Assembly: GCA_026119935.1 (NCBI GenBank)
Contig: JALRMH010000061.1
Location: forward strand, 150,413-214,412
DNA: 64,000 nt
Source of the DNA: Endothia cerciana
Taxonomy: Eukaryota > Ascomycota > Sordariomycetes > Diaporthales > Cryphonectriaceae
Direction of reading: 5' to 3'
Part shown: one piece after another, positions 43,782 through 55,337 of the stretch
How the letters are laid out: each line of letters starts with the position of its first letter
Numbering within the stretch: position 1 is the first letter of the stretch
Translations under genes and position numbers: made by a program
Notes under the pieces: model-generated
The model's input: only the letters and a program-made list of their open reading frames with translations
What the model was told of the DNA's origin: nothing
Databases searched by the model: none

Positions 43782-44843
43782 ATGGCGGCACGGTTTCTTT
43801 CACACGATGAAGAGGCCTTCGGAAGGATACTGGGCCCCCAGCCCGCCCTCGAATTGCTTCTTGAAGATGGCAGCTACCCTTTTGCCCACGAAGCGGGGGT
43901 CTATATGCAAGATACGGACGAGCTGTTCATCACCAGCAATCGCTTCTGCGACGCAGCCACTGCAGGACAGCAGAAGGTCCAGGTCTCCAAAGTGAGAATA
44001 GGCGGCCAGTCACGATCATCACGCCCCACGGTCCGGGAGGAAGTTGCTTCCTCAAAAATCCCTCTGGGAAACGGCGGTGTCAAGTACGGCGAGGATGCTA
44101 TCCTCTTCTGCGCTCAGGGATCGATGGAGCTGCCCAGCGGGCTGTACCGGTTGAGCGCACGCGCCCCCCCATACAGTCGAGCCTATCCTCGTTAGTTTCC
44201 ACGATCGGTCTTTCAACTCTGTGTATGACGTGGTGGTCCACAGTGATGGGGTCTATCTGGTTTACGGATCCCCCTTACGGGTTCGAGCAAGGGTACCGGC
44301 CGAGACCGTCGTTGCCACCGCAGGTGTACCGCTGGGACCCCCGCAGGAGAAGCATTCGTGCAATGGCTGATGGCTTCGGGCATCCGAACGGATTGTGCTT
44401 TTCTCCGGATGAGAGGACCCTATACGTCACGGACACGGACCGGTGACATGGTTCTGGAACATCAGATGACTCGAAGGCTTCGACAATGTAGGAGTCCACA
44501 GACCTCGTCGACCTCTCAGTGGGTATTAACCTTGCGGCAGATACGCATTCGATGTGCAAACCCTCCATGGCGAGCCGTTCCTTGTGGGGCAGCGCCTATT
44601 CGCCTTCGCGAAGGTCGGTATCCCAGACGGTAGTCAATGCGATATGGAAGGGAACGTGTACAGTGGCTGCGGGGGACGGGGGTGCACATTTGGTCAGCCG
44701 GAGGCATCCTGTTTGGTCGAATTGAGGGCGGTGTGGCCAATTTCTGCTTCGGTCGGGGTGGTGAGATGTTTATGTTGAACAAGAATCGCCTCTGGAGAGC
44801 GCAGCTGGGAGACCACGTTCGTGGAGCCTTGTCGGGGATCTGA
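43782..44843 (+). pseudogene. SMP-30/gluconolactonase-like pseudogene
   Basis: A six-bladed beta-propeller lactonase whose whole length is readable only by changing frame. It starts MAARFLSHDEEAFGRILG, continues AGVYMQDTDELFITSNRF and GNGGVKYGEDAILFCAQG. The frame is lost at C7 (44164-44170), resumes as VSFHDRSFNSVYDVVVHSD, and is lost at G4 (44248-44251). It resumes as SIWFTDPPYGFEQG, FGHPNGLCFSPDERTLYVT, hits an in-frame TGA (44444-44446), and passes a still-good 53-nt intron (44488-44540) into IYAFDVQTLHGEPFLVG and GIPDGSQCDMEGNVYSGCG. It is then shifted twice at G5 runs (44671-44675, 44678-44682) before IWSAGGILFGRIEGGVANF and the C-terminus LGDHVRGALSGI. The family hydrolyses sugar lactones. 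Neighbouring genes are intact, so decay is more likely than sequencing error. Confidence 0.85.
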
Positions 44844-46050
44844 GCCTCAGAGAAGATTGAAGGCCCGTTGAGCTGCTGGTCAGACAGGAGCGACTAGCGG
44901 TTCGCCAATTCGCTGCTTGCGAACTGTCTTAACCTTCTCGTTCACAAGCATGTACTTTTGTAGCCGGAGAGTTACGATCAACGCCATCAACGGAACACTT
45001 TCCTACAGTGGAGCCTCCTCCGGTCGAAACATCTTTGGTTATCATCCCCCCTTTCGGTCTATCATCTCTACAATATCTTCCTGTGGGTAGTCCTCTCGCA
45101 GGACGTGTCTAAGGCTATATGTGGGATGGATTAGAGGGCGATACCTCTTGCTGGCACCACCTACCACCTCATATCGCCTGGAGTCCGATTCTGCCTTTCT
45201 TGAGAGGCTTAAGTCAGCTTTAAGACTTATACCCAATGTACCAGAAGCCACCCTCAATCATATCATGGCTGCAATGTCTCTGAAGGCCTGATGACTTCTG
45301 AGCAGTCGGGACGAAGAATATCGCAAGCCGCGCCTTCAGCCTTAAATCCCTGCTGCCCGCGAGACGAGGTCACCATCGATACGTTATACGGTAACAGCAT
45401 TACCTGCCGCAGAGCCATATTACAGCTGCAATATCTCTTGAACCCCTACTGCCCGCGAGACGAGGTCATCATCGCCGCTAAACTCCTTACGCTACAGGAC
45501 GGTTCACTTATGCAGCAGTTGAGTCAGCCGCCGCGTAGCCCTCCCTTGCGTACTCTGGCAGCTGGTCACGGAGTCACTGTGCGATCGACATTCCGACAAC
45601 GGCTGGTCCCAGCCGAAGTCCGGGAATAAGCATTATGAACCCCCAACCCAGTACTATGGTAGGGGAAGAGGCAGGAGTCGCGTGGTCCACTGGACGCGGG
45701 GGAGCAGATCCATCACCCCGGACCCACCGACGATGAACCGTACAAAACACGGGGTTAGGCTGGGGAGATACGGGGGCAGTGTGCGGTATTGTATTATTAT
45801 AGACACAGCATGCCCCAGCTCAGGGTGATCTGCAACGGCAACTCTGTCAAAGCCTTTGGGGTTCAGACTGCAAATCATGAAGCCCATCAGCGCACCCGTC
45901 ACCCACATCACCGACCGCCTTAGGGGACGGGGAAGAAGTTCGCGATGGATAGGAATTTTGATCACCACAACATGTGCCATTGGGTGAGTATGTCCTGTCA
46001 AGGCACAGTATTCTAGGGGCGGTCCCGGCTGAAACGAATCGAACAGCAAC
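44844..46050. other. intergenic, 1.2 kb, with short duplication
   Basis: Contains a perfect 20-base direct repeat (45353-45372 and 45449-45468, 96 bases apart) within a longer imperfect duplication; both copies can be read as PCCPRDEV / PYCPRDEV. No gene model is convincing, though the first exon of the adjacent transporter might be hidden near 45940-45986. Confidence 0.4.
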
Positions 46051-47721
46051 ATGTTATTTGGGTATGATCAAGGTAAAGCCTCTTTCACGTGCCGTGCCGT
46101 ACATGAGAGGCCAAGATCCACTTACTGACATCGAACAGGTGTCATGGGGGGCTTCTTGACGAGTATTCCATTCGAAGAGACATTCCCGGCCATATCTTCC
46201 ACCGGCTCCTCGACGCTACAAGGTTTCACTGTTGCCATATACGAGGTTGGCTGCGCTATCGGAGCACTGAGCGTCATTCTATACGGCGACGAGCTAGGGC
46301 GGAGGCAGACAGTCATGCTGGGTCAGACGATTCTTATCGTCGGCACTGCATTGCAAGCGTCTTCCTTCTCTCTGGCTCAGCTTATCGTCGGCCGCATCGT
46401 CACCGGCATCGGGAATGGAGCTGCTGTAGCTGTGCTGCCCCTCTGGAACGGCGAGTGCTCACGAGCGGAGAGCCGCGGCCGTGCTGTCTTGTGGCAGCTG
46501 AACATCAACATCCTCGGGATCGCGCTGGCGTACTGGGTCGACTATGCAATGAACCAGAGCTCCACGACCGTCAACAACGATTGGTCCTGGAGGTTTCCCT
46601 TGGCGCTACAGGTGGTGTTCGCGGTCTCGACCATCTTGCTCTGCTTCATCCTCCCAGACTCGCCGCGAGCCCTCATCAAGATGGGCCGGATGAAAGAGGC
46701 TCGGGATGTCCTCGATATGCTGTCTCTTGAGGTCGACCCGGGCCAGCGTTCCCAAGAGACAACCGTCATTATGTCACTCGTCGAGCATGCCCTCGAGGTG
46801 GAGTCAGCCAGCTCCTCGAGCTGGGGCGACATCTTCACCCAGGGCCGACCAAGGTTCTTCCAGCGACTCGTCCTGGCCACCATGGCACTCTGTATGCTAC
46901 AGATCAGTGGGATAAATCTCATCACTTATTATGCGACGGTGATCTTCGAAGGGACCCTGGGCATGTCACGAAACATGGCCTTATTGGTGTCCGGCTTTAA
47001 CGGTCTTGAGTACTGGTTGGCTACATTCATACCTATCCCGCTCATCGACCGCCTGGGCCGGCGGCCACTCATGTTATTCTCAGCGTAGGTCTTCCCCCCT
47101 TCGGACATGCATGAATGCATCACGTGCTGACGCACTTTAGTGTTGGCCAGTGTATCAGCATGGCGGTTCTCGCCGGATGCATCGCCTTTCCTGCCAACAA
47201 GGCGGCTGGTTACGTCGCGACGGTGTTTCTGTTCGTGTTTAACACATTTTTCGCCGTTGGGTTCGATGGCATACCTTTCCTGCTGCCTGTGGAGTTGACG
47301 CCGCTTCAAACCCGAGGCAAATCGGTGGCCATTGCCAACGGATGCTTCTGGCTCTGCAACTTCCTCGTCGTCATGGTATCACCCGTGATGATCGACAATA
47401 TTGGCTACGCCACCTATATCGTCTGGGCGGTGACGAATTTCTGCTTCATACCCATGATATACTTCTTGAGTGAGTGCTCAGTTCCAACACGCCGCCGGGG
47501 AATCATCAAATTGACGTTTACCAGTTCCGGAGACTCTGAGGGCAAATTTGGAAGACATCGACGTGCTGTTTGAGACCAACCCGACGTGGATCATCGGGCC
47601 GGGATCACGGCGGAAACTTGCCGCCATCGTTGCAAACCGAGAAGAGACCGAGGCTGCGGCTGGGGGCAGCGAGGATATTGCAAAAGCAGTTGCCATAACA
47701 GTAGAGGATGCGAAACCTTGA
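46051..47721 (+). CDS. MFS sugar transporter, N-terminus abbreviated
   Basis: Four exons in the minimal model: 46051..46072, 46139..47084, 47141..47469, 47525..47721, giving 497 residues. Signature sequences of the sugar porter family: LFGYDQGVMGGFLTS, GDELGRRQTV (loop 2-3), VGRIVTGIGNGAAVAVLPLW (with the degenerate PxxxxE region LPLWNGE), SPRALIKMGRMKEA (PESPR-like), PLIDRLGRRPLML, a final PVELTPLQTRGKSVA and IPETLRANLEDIDVLFE. About eleven hydrophobic segments remain. The predicted start lies within the TM1 motif itself: an in-frame TGA sits just upstream, and no upstream exon with the usual cytosolic tail and first half of TM1 could be joined convincingly. Either an unseen first exon exists or the gene is truncated. 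The substrate is unknown; lactose-permease/hexose type is likely. Confidence 0.75.
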
Positions 47722-47782
47722 AGGCTGTGGCACGTCAGCCACAGTCAAGTCAGGCTTGATCGTGAAGTCCTTCATAAATAAT

Positions 47783-47784
<2 letters not shown>

Positions 47785-47818
<34 letters not shown>

Positions 47819-47828
47819 AGAAGAAGAG
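47785..47828. repeat. GA dinucleotide / GAA microsatellite
   Basis: About 15 AG units followed by AAG triplets, just downstream of the transporter gene. Confidence 0.9.
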
Positions 47829-48441
47829 AAATACTCTGAGAGGCGCCACATGTTCTTGTTTGGCCTTGTGGTCAGGCGAGGACTCCAAACCCGCCGTTAC
47901 GATCTCTAGGAGGCACTTGTCACCCTCTGAGGATGCTTCAGCGGTCGCTCAGAGTACAACATATGTTTGCGAACAAAGAAAATCTACGGTGAGAAGCCAA
48001 GCAAGCAGAATGATGGGGTGTTGCAGAATAGACGATGACAAGATAGAAAGCTAAGGGATAAGGAGATTATAGGTGCACATGATAAGGGACCTTATCAGGC
48101 CAGTGCAGGCGGGAAATGGGCCCAATGCGTTTTGATCCTGGGCATAGGAGATTCGTATGTTGTTAACCCAACTTTGAAGACTAAGTATTAAGACCACTAA
48201 TGCCTTATGGTGAAGCGCTGCATTAATGCGAATGGAGTACACATCTTAATAGCTGATGCCCGATGCTATATTATCAGAGAGTCGCGTTTGTTATGTAGCC
48301 ATTACCCAGGCCGGGATTAGGGCCGCGCTCGAACTAAGGAGGCACGTGAGCAAGCAAAAAGCGTGCAGTGACATCAGCTCGCGATATCATCTACGGCCTC
48401 GCAGACAAGCGAGTTGTCACACAAGATGCACCAACGCCTCG
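47829..48441. other. intergenic upstream of CYC2-like gene
   Basis: About 600 bases; no gene supported. An in-frame ATG at 48256 precedes the chosen CYC2 start. Confidence 0.5.
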
Positions 48442-49842
48442 ATGCGGCTCAGGTTAAACCCAACATGGTATTCAACATGGCCGTGCAGGATCCCACCGTG
48501 CAGAACGCCGCTGCTGGACTCGCCGCGGCACTTCTCACACACGCCGCGCGCTCTCACCCCGACGCCCCCGAGTGCAGATACCACCGGCGATGAGCCCCCC
48601 CCGCCCAGGCCTCGCTCTCGTAAGCCGGTCCTCATCCACTTCGCCGTCATCTCGTCGCTCCTGGTCGGCGCTATTTACTACACCAACGAGACGCGCAAGT
48701 CCCGCTTCCTCCTCAACGACCAGCGCTTCATGCCGTGCCCGGTCATCTCCAACGAGCCCGTCAGCCCCACCGCCTTCATCCTCACCATCCAGACGCCGCT
48801 CACGGCGCTCATCCAGACGAGGGGCACCATCACAAACCGCGAGGTGATCGATGGCGCCTGGGCCCACGGCCTGTGGAGCGTCGAGGTCAAGCAGCCGCAG
48901 CTGCAGATCGCGCGGAACTACACGCCCCTGCCGCCGGTTCCCGGGGCCGAGGAGGGGCTGTCCGAGCAGGAGCGGCAGAGGGCGAGGGCCGGGCTGGTCC
49001 AGCTGAGGTTCTATGTGAGGCGGTACGATGGGGGTGAGGTCTCGACGTACCTGTCCAGGCTGAAGAAGGGCGACCTGGTGGAGATCCGCGGGCCGCATCT
49101 AGGGTTCGACCTCCCTGCGCGGCTCGGAGATGCCGGGGGGAGGGTGGTCTTCCTCGCGGGCGGGACGGGGATCGCGCCGGCGATGCAGGCCGCTACACTT
49201 TTGCAGCATCAGGGCGACGTCGATGTGGAGATCTTGTGGGCGAACAGGTCGGCTGCGGACTGTGCCGCGTGCCCGCGCCTGGTAAGCGAGCCCAGAGGCC
49301 TCTTTTCATGGAGGCAGCCGGCAGTCACTGATACGCACCTCGACGAGTCTCCGGGCGCGATCATGCGCCAGCTGCAGACCCTACAGGCCGCCTACGCGCA
49401 AGGAGGCCACACTCTGGAGGTGCAGTGCGTCGTCGATGAGGAACGCAGCAAGTTCACAGCGCAAGACATCACGGAGGCCATTTCTAGTCCCGGCCATGCG
49501 GCAACAGCATCAGGCGCATCGTCTACTTGCTACCTCCACTCTCAACAGCGGCTGGAGCACAGCACGGAGGAAGGGGACGCGTCTCTAGATACCGCCCATA
49601 AGGCTGGCGAGGAGAGGATCAGCCGCGGGCTTGAGCGTAGAAGATGCAACTGCGCCGGCGAAGGAGGAGCAGGGAAGAATCTGTTGATGATCTCCGGCCC
49701 AGATGGGTTCGTGGGTGCCTATGTCGGCCCCAAGGTCTGGGCTGATGGTGCCGAGCGGCAGGGGCGCGTGGGAGGGGTTGTGGCCGAGTTGATGAGAGAG
49801 GGACCCGAGACGTGGAAGCACTGGCTCGTGCTCAAGCAATAG
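48442..49842 (+). CDS. CYC2: mitochondrial FAD/NAD(P)H oxidoreductase, CYC2-like
   Basis: Proposed exons 48442..49281 and 49348..49842 (444 residues). The 66-nt intron (donor GTAAGC, branch ACTGATAC, acceptor GACGAG) is stop-free and a multiple of three; its removal joins CPRL to SPGAIMRQLQTLQ. The N-terminus is Arg/Pro-rich (MRLRLNPTWYSTWPCRIPP), followed by one membrane segment (VLIHFAVISSLLVGAIYYT), implying inner-membrane anchoring. Then come the FAD-binding FR-type domain (flavin motif RNYTPLPP, LRFYVRRYDGGEVSTYLSRL), the pyridine-nucleotide motif VVFLAGGTGIAPAMQAATLL and a C-terminal LLMISGPDGFVGAYVG. Yeast Cyc2 reduces haem during cytochrome c maturation. An upstream in-frame ATG (48256) would add 62 residues before the presequence. 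Convergent with NEO1. Confidence 0.82.
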   Translation: MRLRLNPTWYSTWPCRIPPCRTPLLDSPRHFSHTPRALTPTPPSADTTGDEPPPPRPRSRKPVLIHFAVISSLLVGAIYYTNETRKSRFLLNDQRFMPCPVISNEPVSPTAFILTIQTPLTALIQTRGTITNREVIDGAWAHGLWSVEVKQPQLQIARNYTPLPPVPGAEEGLSEQERQRARAGLVQLRFYVRRYDGGEVSTYLSRLKKGDLVEIRGPHLGFDLPARLGDAGGRVVFLAGGTGIAPAMQAATLLQHQGDVDVEILWANRSAADCAACPRLVSEPRGLFSWRQPAVTDTHLDESPGAIMRQLQTLQAAYAQGGHTLEVQCVVDEERSKFTAQDITEAISSPGHAATASGASSTCYLHSQQRLEHSTEEGDASLDTAHKAGEERISRGLERRRCNCAGEGGAGKNLLMISGPDGFVGAYVGPKVWADGAERQGRVGGVVAELMREGPETWKHWLVLKQ

Positions 49843-50140
49843 AATGATGGCAGTGCCGTCCTGTACCAGACTCTCACACGACCTTGGGGAGCAGGTGTAA
49901 CGACCCACGTAGGCTGGGCTGGGATGACAGCCGCAGCATATAGCACGACCGCACCGTCTTGTTGTAGTATAGCATCATGCATCCGGACATCACCCGCATC
50001 ATCATTTTAATAGACCAAATTCATGAATCCAGCCAAACCGTAAAGCCTTGAAGCAGCGCTCGCTCTAAACGCCTAGCTACCAATGTCCTCATCAGCAGAC
50101 AAGAGAGACTACAAACACAATCCTCCGAAGCAATATTCTA
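49843..50140. other. convergent 3' region CYC2 / NEO1
   Basis: About 300 bases shared by two 3' ends; no other feature seen. Confidence 0.5.
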
Positions 50141-53100
50141 TCAGATCCCCTGGACCTTCCTATACGACGGCGGCTTCATGGTCCTCCTGATCAATTTCCC
50201 AGCGTATGGTGGGATGAGCGAGATAGCCCCGATGGCCAGGACACGCCAGTAGAAGCCCCTTTTATCACATTAATTGAATCCAGTCAGAACAATAGGGGAC
50301 GGAAGGAGTGATGCTTACCACGTGAGAATGAAAGCCAGATCAAAGTAGCCGCCAAGGAACGGTATCGATCCCACATACATCAAGAACGTCCCTACGATGG
50401 AGATGATATTGACGGGGTGCCATGTCGTGATCTCGATCGCCACCATCAACAATTCATTCAGTACCAGCACCGTAAAGCTGACCGCCACCATCTTTGGGCC
50501 ATCGACCTCCGTAAGTAGCTGCGACAAGCCCTGAATCATACTACCCTGGTAGATGCTCACGAACACCCACACAAAGAACGTTCGGTATGACAGCGAGCGT
50601 CCTTCTGTAAGCTCCTTGTATAGCTCGGGGTACAAAGTCGCCAACTCTTCGTCGACATCCTTGTCTAGCGTTAACGAGAAGACAGGAGCCGCAGTGTACA
50701 CGGTTGCGTAGCCCACAAGCAGCCAGTCCTTGTACAGACCCTCGGGCTCGAACTTGATGGCGATGCTGTACATGGTCTGGCAGACGGCAATGATCAGGCC
50801 ACGGTGGATCACAAACTGCGCGAGCTTAGCGCTGCGCTTGTAGCTGTTGCGCCCGTGCCATACTAGAAGCTTGGTCAGGTGGAAGAACTGCTCGATGGAG
50901 AAGTCGGCGGCGAGAGAGGCCTGTCGACCTTCCTTGCCAACGATACCGACACCCACGTCTGCGGCTTGAATCATGGAGACATCGTTGCCGCCATCTCCAA
51001 TGCAGCACACGCGCTTCTTGGTGAAGTCTTTGATGAGCTTGGCGACCTCGGCTTTCTGTGTAGGTGAGCATCGGCAGGCGACGACGGTTGGCAATTTGAC
51101 GGCCACTGAGATGAATTCATTTCGGTAATGTGTTAGGAAAAGGGCCAGGCTCTCGCCGTCTATTAGTAGACACGAGTCGACTTTGCTCTTGAGAAAGTCT
51201 AGATGATCCTGTGCCTGGTCCTTTCTTTTCATTTTCGCGACGGTGTAGATGTACTGCCCGCGGGCGACAAGTTTGGAGCTCACAGCCACACAGCGTGCGG
51301 TCTCAACCTTGTCACCGGTCAGCATCCAGATTTTGATGCCAGCGTTCCTGAGAAGTTCAAGTGACGGCTTGACGTCTTTCTGCAGCTTGTCTTCCACACC
51401 AGTCACGCCTAGGAGCTCAAGGTCATGCTCGAGATATTGCGACACGACCCTTTGCATACTGGTGTCACGGCCGCTGATTGCCAGTGATGCCTCGGAGTAC
51501 TTGGCCTTGAACTCGTGGTATTCTGCGGGAGACAGTCGCTTTCGGCCCACAACTAGTGTTCGCAGGCCTTCGCGAGCCATGTTCGCGGTCTCTTCGTCCA
51601 ACCAGTCGTTCGCAGCCACAATGGAGCCCATGACTGTATCCGCACCCTTTTGATAGAACCATATCTCGCCATTGGAGATGTCCGGCACAGAGTCTGAACG
51701 CTCCAAGAACTGGACGATAATGCCCATCCTTTTGCCGTCGGAGGTGAAGGGAAAGACTTCTAGGATGCGAACCTGAACGACTGGTCGGCCTGTCTCAGAC
51801 GACTCGAGCACCATCCCTTTGCGGTCACGATATGATAGTCGCAAGCCGACAGCTTCCGTCCACCGGACGATGGCAATCTCATCAGGAGATGAAGCCTGAT
51901 AAGATGTGATTGTTTTGCCATCTTCTTCGTCAGTCGTAGGGGTGACGTTGTGACATAACGCCAAGGCCAAGACCACATCGCGCACTCTCGTACCGATCTC
52001 GCGGCGGGTCCGGGTCGCTCCAACATTGGCAGTCGCGGCGAACGTCGAAGACGGAGTGATGAACATAGAGCTTGCCGTTGAATTTGTGGATGCAGGGACC
52101 TGAAAACCCTGCCTCACATAAGCCGAAACCTCATCCATTGCTTCATTGGCGTACGAAACCGTTCCCACGTGAATCTTCTTCATCTCCATTTCGTTCTGTG
52201 TAAGAGTTCCAGTCTTGTCACTGAGCAGATACTCGATGCGACCCAAATCCTCCGGGATAGTGCTGGTGCGTACCACAGCGCCAGGAATGCCCGGATCACG
52301 CTGGATGAGCCAAGAGTAGACACTCTTACCCAGATCGAGGTTGACACGAAGACTGATTGGCACGATCGTCGAGAACAGGACCAGAAATCGCATGATCTTG
52401 ACATACCAAACATTGCCTGGCACGTTCCCAAACCCCTCGAGGGCCACAAGAACAATCGAGAGCCCGAGGGTCAGTGCGCAAAGGATCTTGGTCAAAGAGT
52501 TGATCTCATACTCCAGAAGTCCGATCTTCGTCCTGGAGGGAGCCGTCGAAAGAGCCGAGCGCGTCTGAGGCCCAGTGTAGACAATCACGGCCAGCGTAGT
52601 CGCGTTGGAAGCAATGACCGTGTTCGCCCAAGCGGTGTTGTCAATTGACAAAGGTGCAGAGCGGGGGGGGTTTCCGTCATCCGGCATGCTGGCGGTGTTG
52701 CTCATGGCTTCGTGCCTCGAGGGCAGAAGCTCTAGAGTGCCAACAAACTCGTTAACCTTCTTGTCTGGCTTACCGCCCGCGACTCGAAGACGAACCAGCT
52801 CCTCCGTATCAAGGCCCTGTGACAGCGGAGATGCGAGCCGTAACTTCCAGTCGGTCTCACCATCCAGTTGATCTGTCCGGATGAAGGTCTCCCCTCCAGG
52901 ACCAGACTTCTGCTCTGGCTCGTTGGCGGCCTTGGCCTCCGCACTACCCTCACCGGCCTCGTCAATGTTACCCAACAGATCAGGCTGCGCCCTTGATGTC
53001 CGTTCAACAGTAGGGTCGGCATGGTCTACGGCGGAGAAGCACTTCAGAATGACCACGTCCGCAGGCACTCTGTGACCTTTCTCGAGCTTCAACACATCAC

Positions 53101-54130
53101 CAACCTTCAAGTCCTTCGACTTCTTGCTGATCTCGCGGATCTGTGATGAAGGCGCCTTCCTGTTGCCCTCGCTCTCGGCCTGCTCTTCCTCCTCTTGGAT
53201 ATCTGACAGCCTGTCCCTCTCCGGCAGTTTCCCCTTCCGTCCCTTGCGCATGCTTGCAGACTTGAGCGCTTTCCGTGAGCGCCCAGATGTCGTAGATCGA
53301 CCCCACTCATCAAATGCCACCACAGTGTACGGCTCTGAGTTCGCCTCGTTATCCCTCCGTCTCCTTTCTACGTCGTCGTACGCCTCCTTTCCCATAGTGA
53401 TCATGAGAACAAAGGCCAGCGGGCCGATATAGGTTGATAGATAGCCGATCCTCAGGGCGGGTATCGCTTGCGATAATGCCACGAGCAAAAAGTACATGTT
53501 GAAGAAGAAAGAGAATTCGTTGTACAGCGTTATGGGAAGAAATGTGATGGCGGTGTACTTGGCGTTCGAGACGAGGTTCGGTGGGAATCGAGTCGACTGG
53601 GCAGAACCGACGGCCACAAGCCTCGATGCAGAAGGGTCGTCTTCCTCCTTGTCCTCCTCCTGTGGTTCCCCCGCCGCGGAGGACATGAAGCTTGGTAGCC
53701 GCAGCCCACCGGGGCGGCTGGACATCTTTTTATGGCCGTTGGCACGCCGAGATTGCTCATCGTGTTCGCGCAGGAAAGGCGCATCCTCCCCGGAGTTCCC
53801 TCGGCTCGAGTGTCCGTCCTGGTCCCCGTCTGCCAGCAGAGCCTCTGCATCGTCAAAGCCGGCGGCGTCCCTTCCTCCACCAAGCCCGCCATAGCCTCTG
53901 TCCGACTTCCCCTTCCGCCGGAGACTACCCATGCGAAGGTTGCGCAGGGCTATCCTAGGTGCCCTCTGCTCGGCAGCTTCTCGTTCGTGTCCTAACAGCC
54001 CCGACTTCTTGCGAGGCTCATCTGCGGGGAGGGGGTCGAGCTCCTGGAGATCGATCTCGAGGTCGGAGTCGCTGTCGTCGGCTGGCGAATCTGGGGGTTC
54101 TTTTGGGTGGTATGGATTTGAAGAAGGCAT
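50141..54130 (-). CDS. NEO1: P4-type phospholipid flippase, Neo1/ATP9 type
   Basis: Two exons, 54130..50319 and 50258..50141, with a 60-nt intron (donor GTAAGC, acceptor AAAAG); 1309 residues ending RKVQGI. The N-terminal 180 residues are acidic and disordered. TM1-2 region: FLPITLYNEFSFFFNMYFLLV. The actuator has DQLDGETDWKLRLA (P4 variant of DGET). The phosphorylation motif is LLSDKTGTLTQNEMEMKKI with Asp-638. Nucleotide-binding motif: ASSPDEIAIVRWTE. Hinge: IKIWMLTGDKVETA and CCIGDGGNDVSMIQAADVGVGI. Ten membrane segments are expected. The actuator contains a Glu/Lys-rich low-complexity insert. Neo1 flips phosphatidylethanolamine/serine in Golgi and endosomes. Exon 2 supplies the last membrane-proximal segment (FYWRVLAIGAISLIPPYAG). 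Confidence 0.94.
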
Positions 54131-55337
54131 GCCGCAGGTGGGTCAGGTCTCCCCTCGGGAGGGTGTATGTGATGTGATGTGGGATGAGGGGATAGGGGAA
54201 TTTATTTGTTGACGTGTACGTGGACCGTGACCGTCGAGGGCCTTGGGCGTTTAGCGTTCATGTGGATGTGCCCAGGCTGGAGCTAGATGCGATCATCCTC
54301 GAGCACATGTACACGGCCTTCCAGGGATGTATGATCAGATGCAGGGCGGATCTGGGGTGTCAAGGAGTCAAGATCGGGAGTTTCTTGGAGGTCGTGGAGG
54401 TATCCGAATGTGTGCAGCCTCCTTGGACTCGTTGTCAGGAGGAGGACTGCTGGGTGAGGGACGCAGACGGCGAGGTTGTCAGGCGTGTCAGTGAACTTTA
54501 TTGGCGCGACCTCGAGAAGTGGACAGCTCAACTGCACCTCACCTTTTGATGAGACGGGGAATCTTTTGGACAGGGCGGCGTCAGCGTACTGCGACGCCAA
54601 TGCGGGCCCCAGCTGTGGCATGTGGCCGCGGCCCACCCCCAAAGATAACTCGACCTTATAGGGGTGGATCAGCACTAAAACCTTCACCTCCCACCCCACC
54701 CCCCCCCAACCCTTGCCCTGGCCTGGCCTGGGCCCAGCTCTCGGGCCAACCGTGCTAACCCAAACGCCAGTGAGGACGGCTGCAGGTCTCAAGGAGGACT
54801 CGGGGCACTTGCACTGCGCTGCCTTCCCTGTCGTACGCTAAACCCGAAGTCTCCGTGGGCGGACCGGCCGCAGTTGCAGGTGGAAGCGTGTTTTGTTCCC
54901 GAAGACGAGGCCAGCTTTCCAGATCGCCTAACCTGGAATGACATCCAACGTTCTTTTTTTCTTCCTTCTCGAGACACAACCCAACGGTACAACGGTGATT
55001 GTCAGCTCAGCATCTGGATCGAGTCTATAAATTTCCTGTCCACTAGGTCACGGACTCGGGTACCACACCCATCGCACACAAGATGAGGTACTGTTCTTAG
55101 GGAGAAGAATTGCATACTTCAAGGGTCTCTGAATTCCACTGTACAAGTCAGTATCACCGTTGCCAGCCCAAGGGACTCGTGGTGATGGCGATGGTGTCAT
55201 GCCAGGTCCATCCCACCTCAGCCGAGTCAAGGTAATGCTGACAAGACTTGTCTCCGTACAGTATCTGCGATATCCTCTTCCGCGTCTAGCATTCAACTTG
55301 CCTCGACCTCTACAATACATATCTTGTTTAATCCAAC
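54131..55337. other. divergent intergenic region NEO1 / SEC16
   Basis: About 1.2 kb with both promoters. A C9 run lies near 54702-54711. ORFs of 100-170 codons on both strands (54214..54549 plus, 54283..54792 minus) overlap each other and lack recognisable features; not called. Confidence 0.5.

Noticed and set aside
54214..54792. Overlapping ORFs on both strands between NEO1 and SEC16
   Set aside because: They mirror each other, lack motifs, and lie where two divergent promoters are expected.
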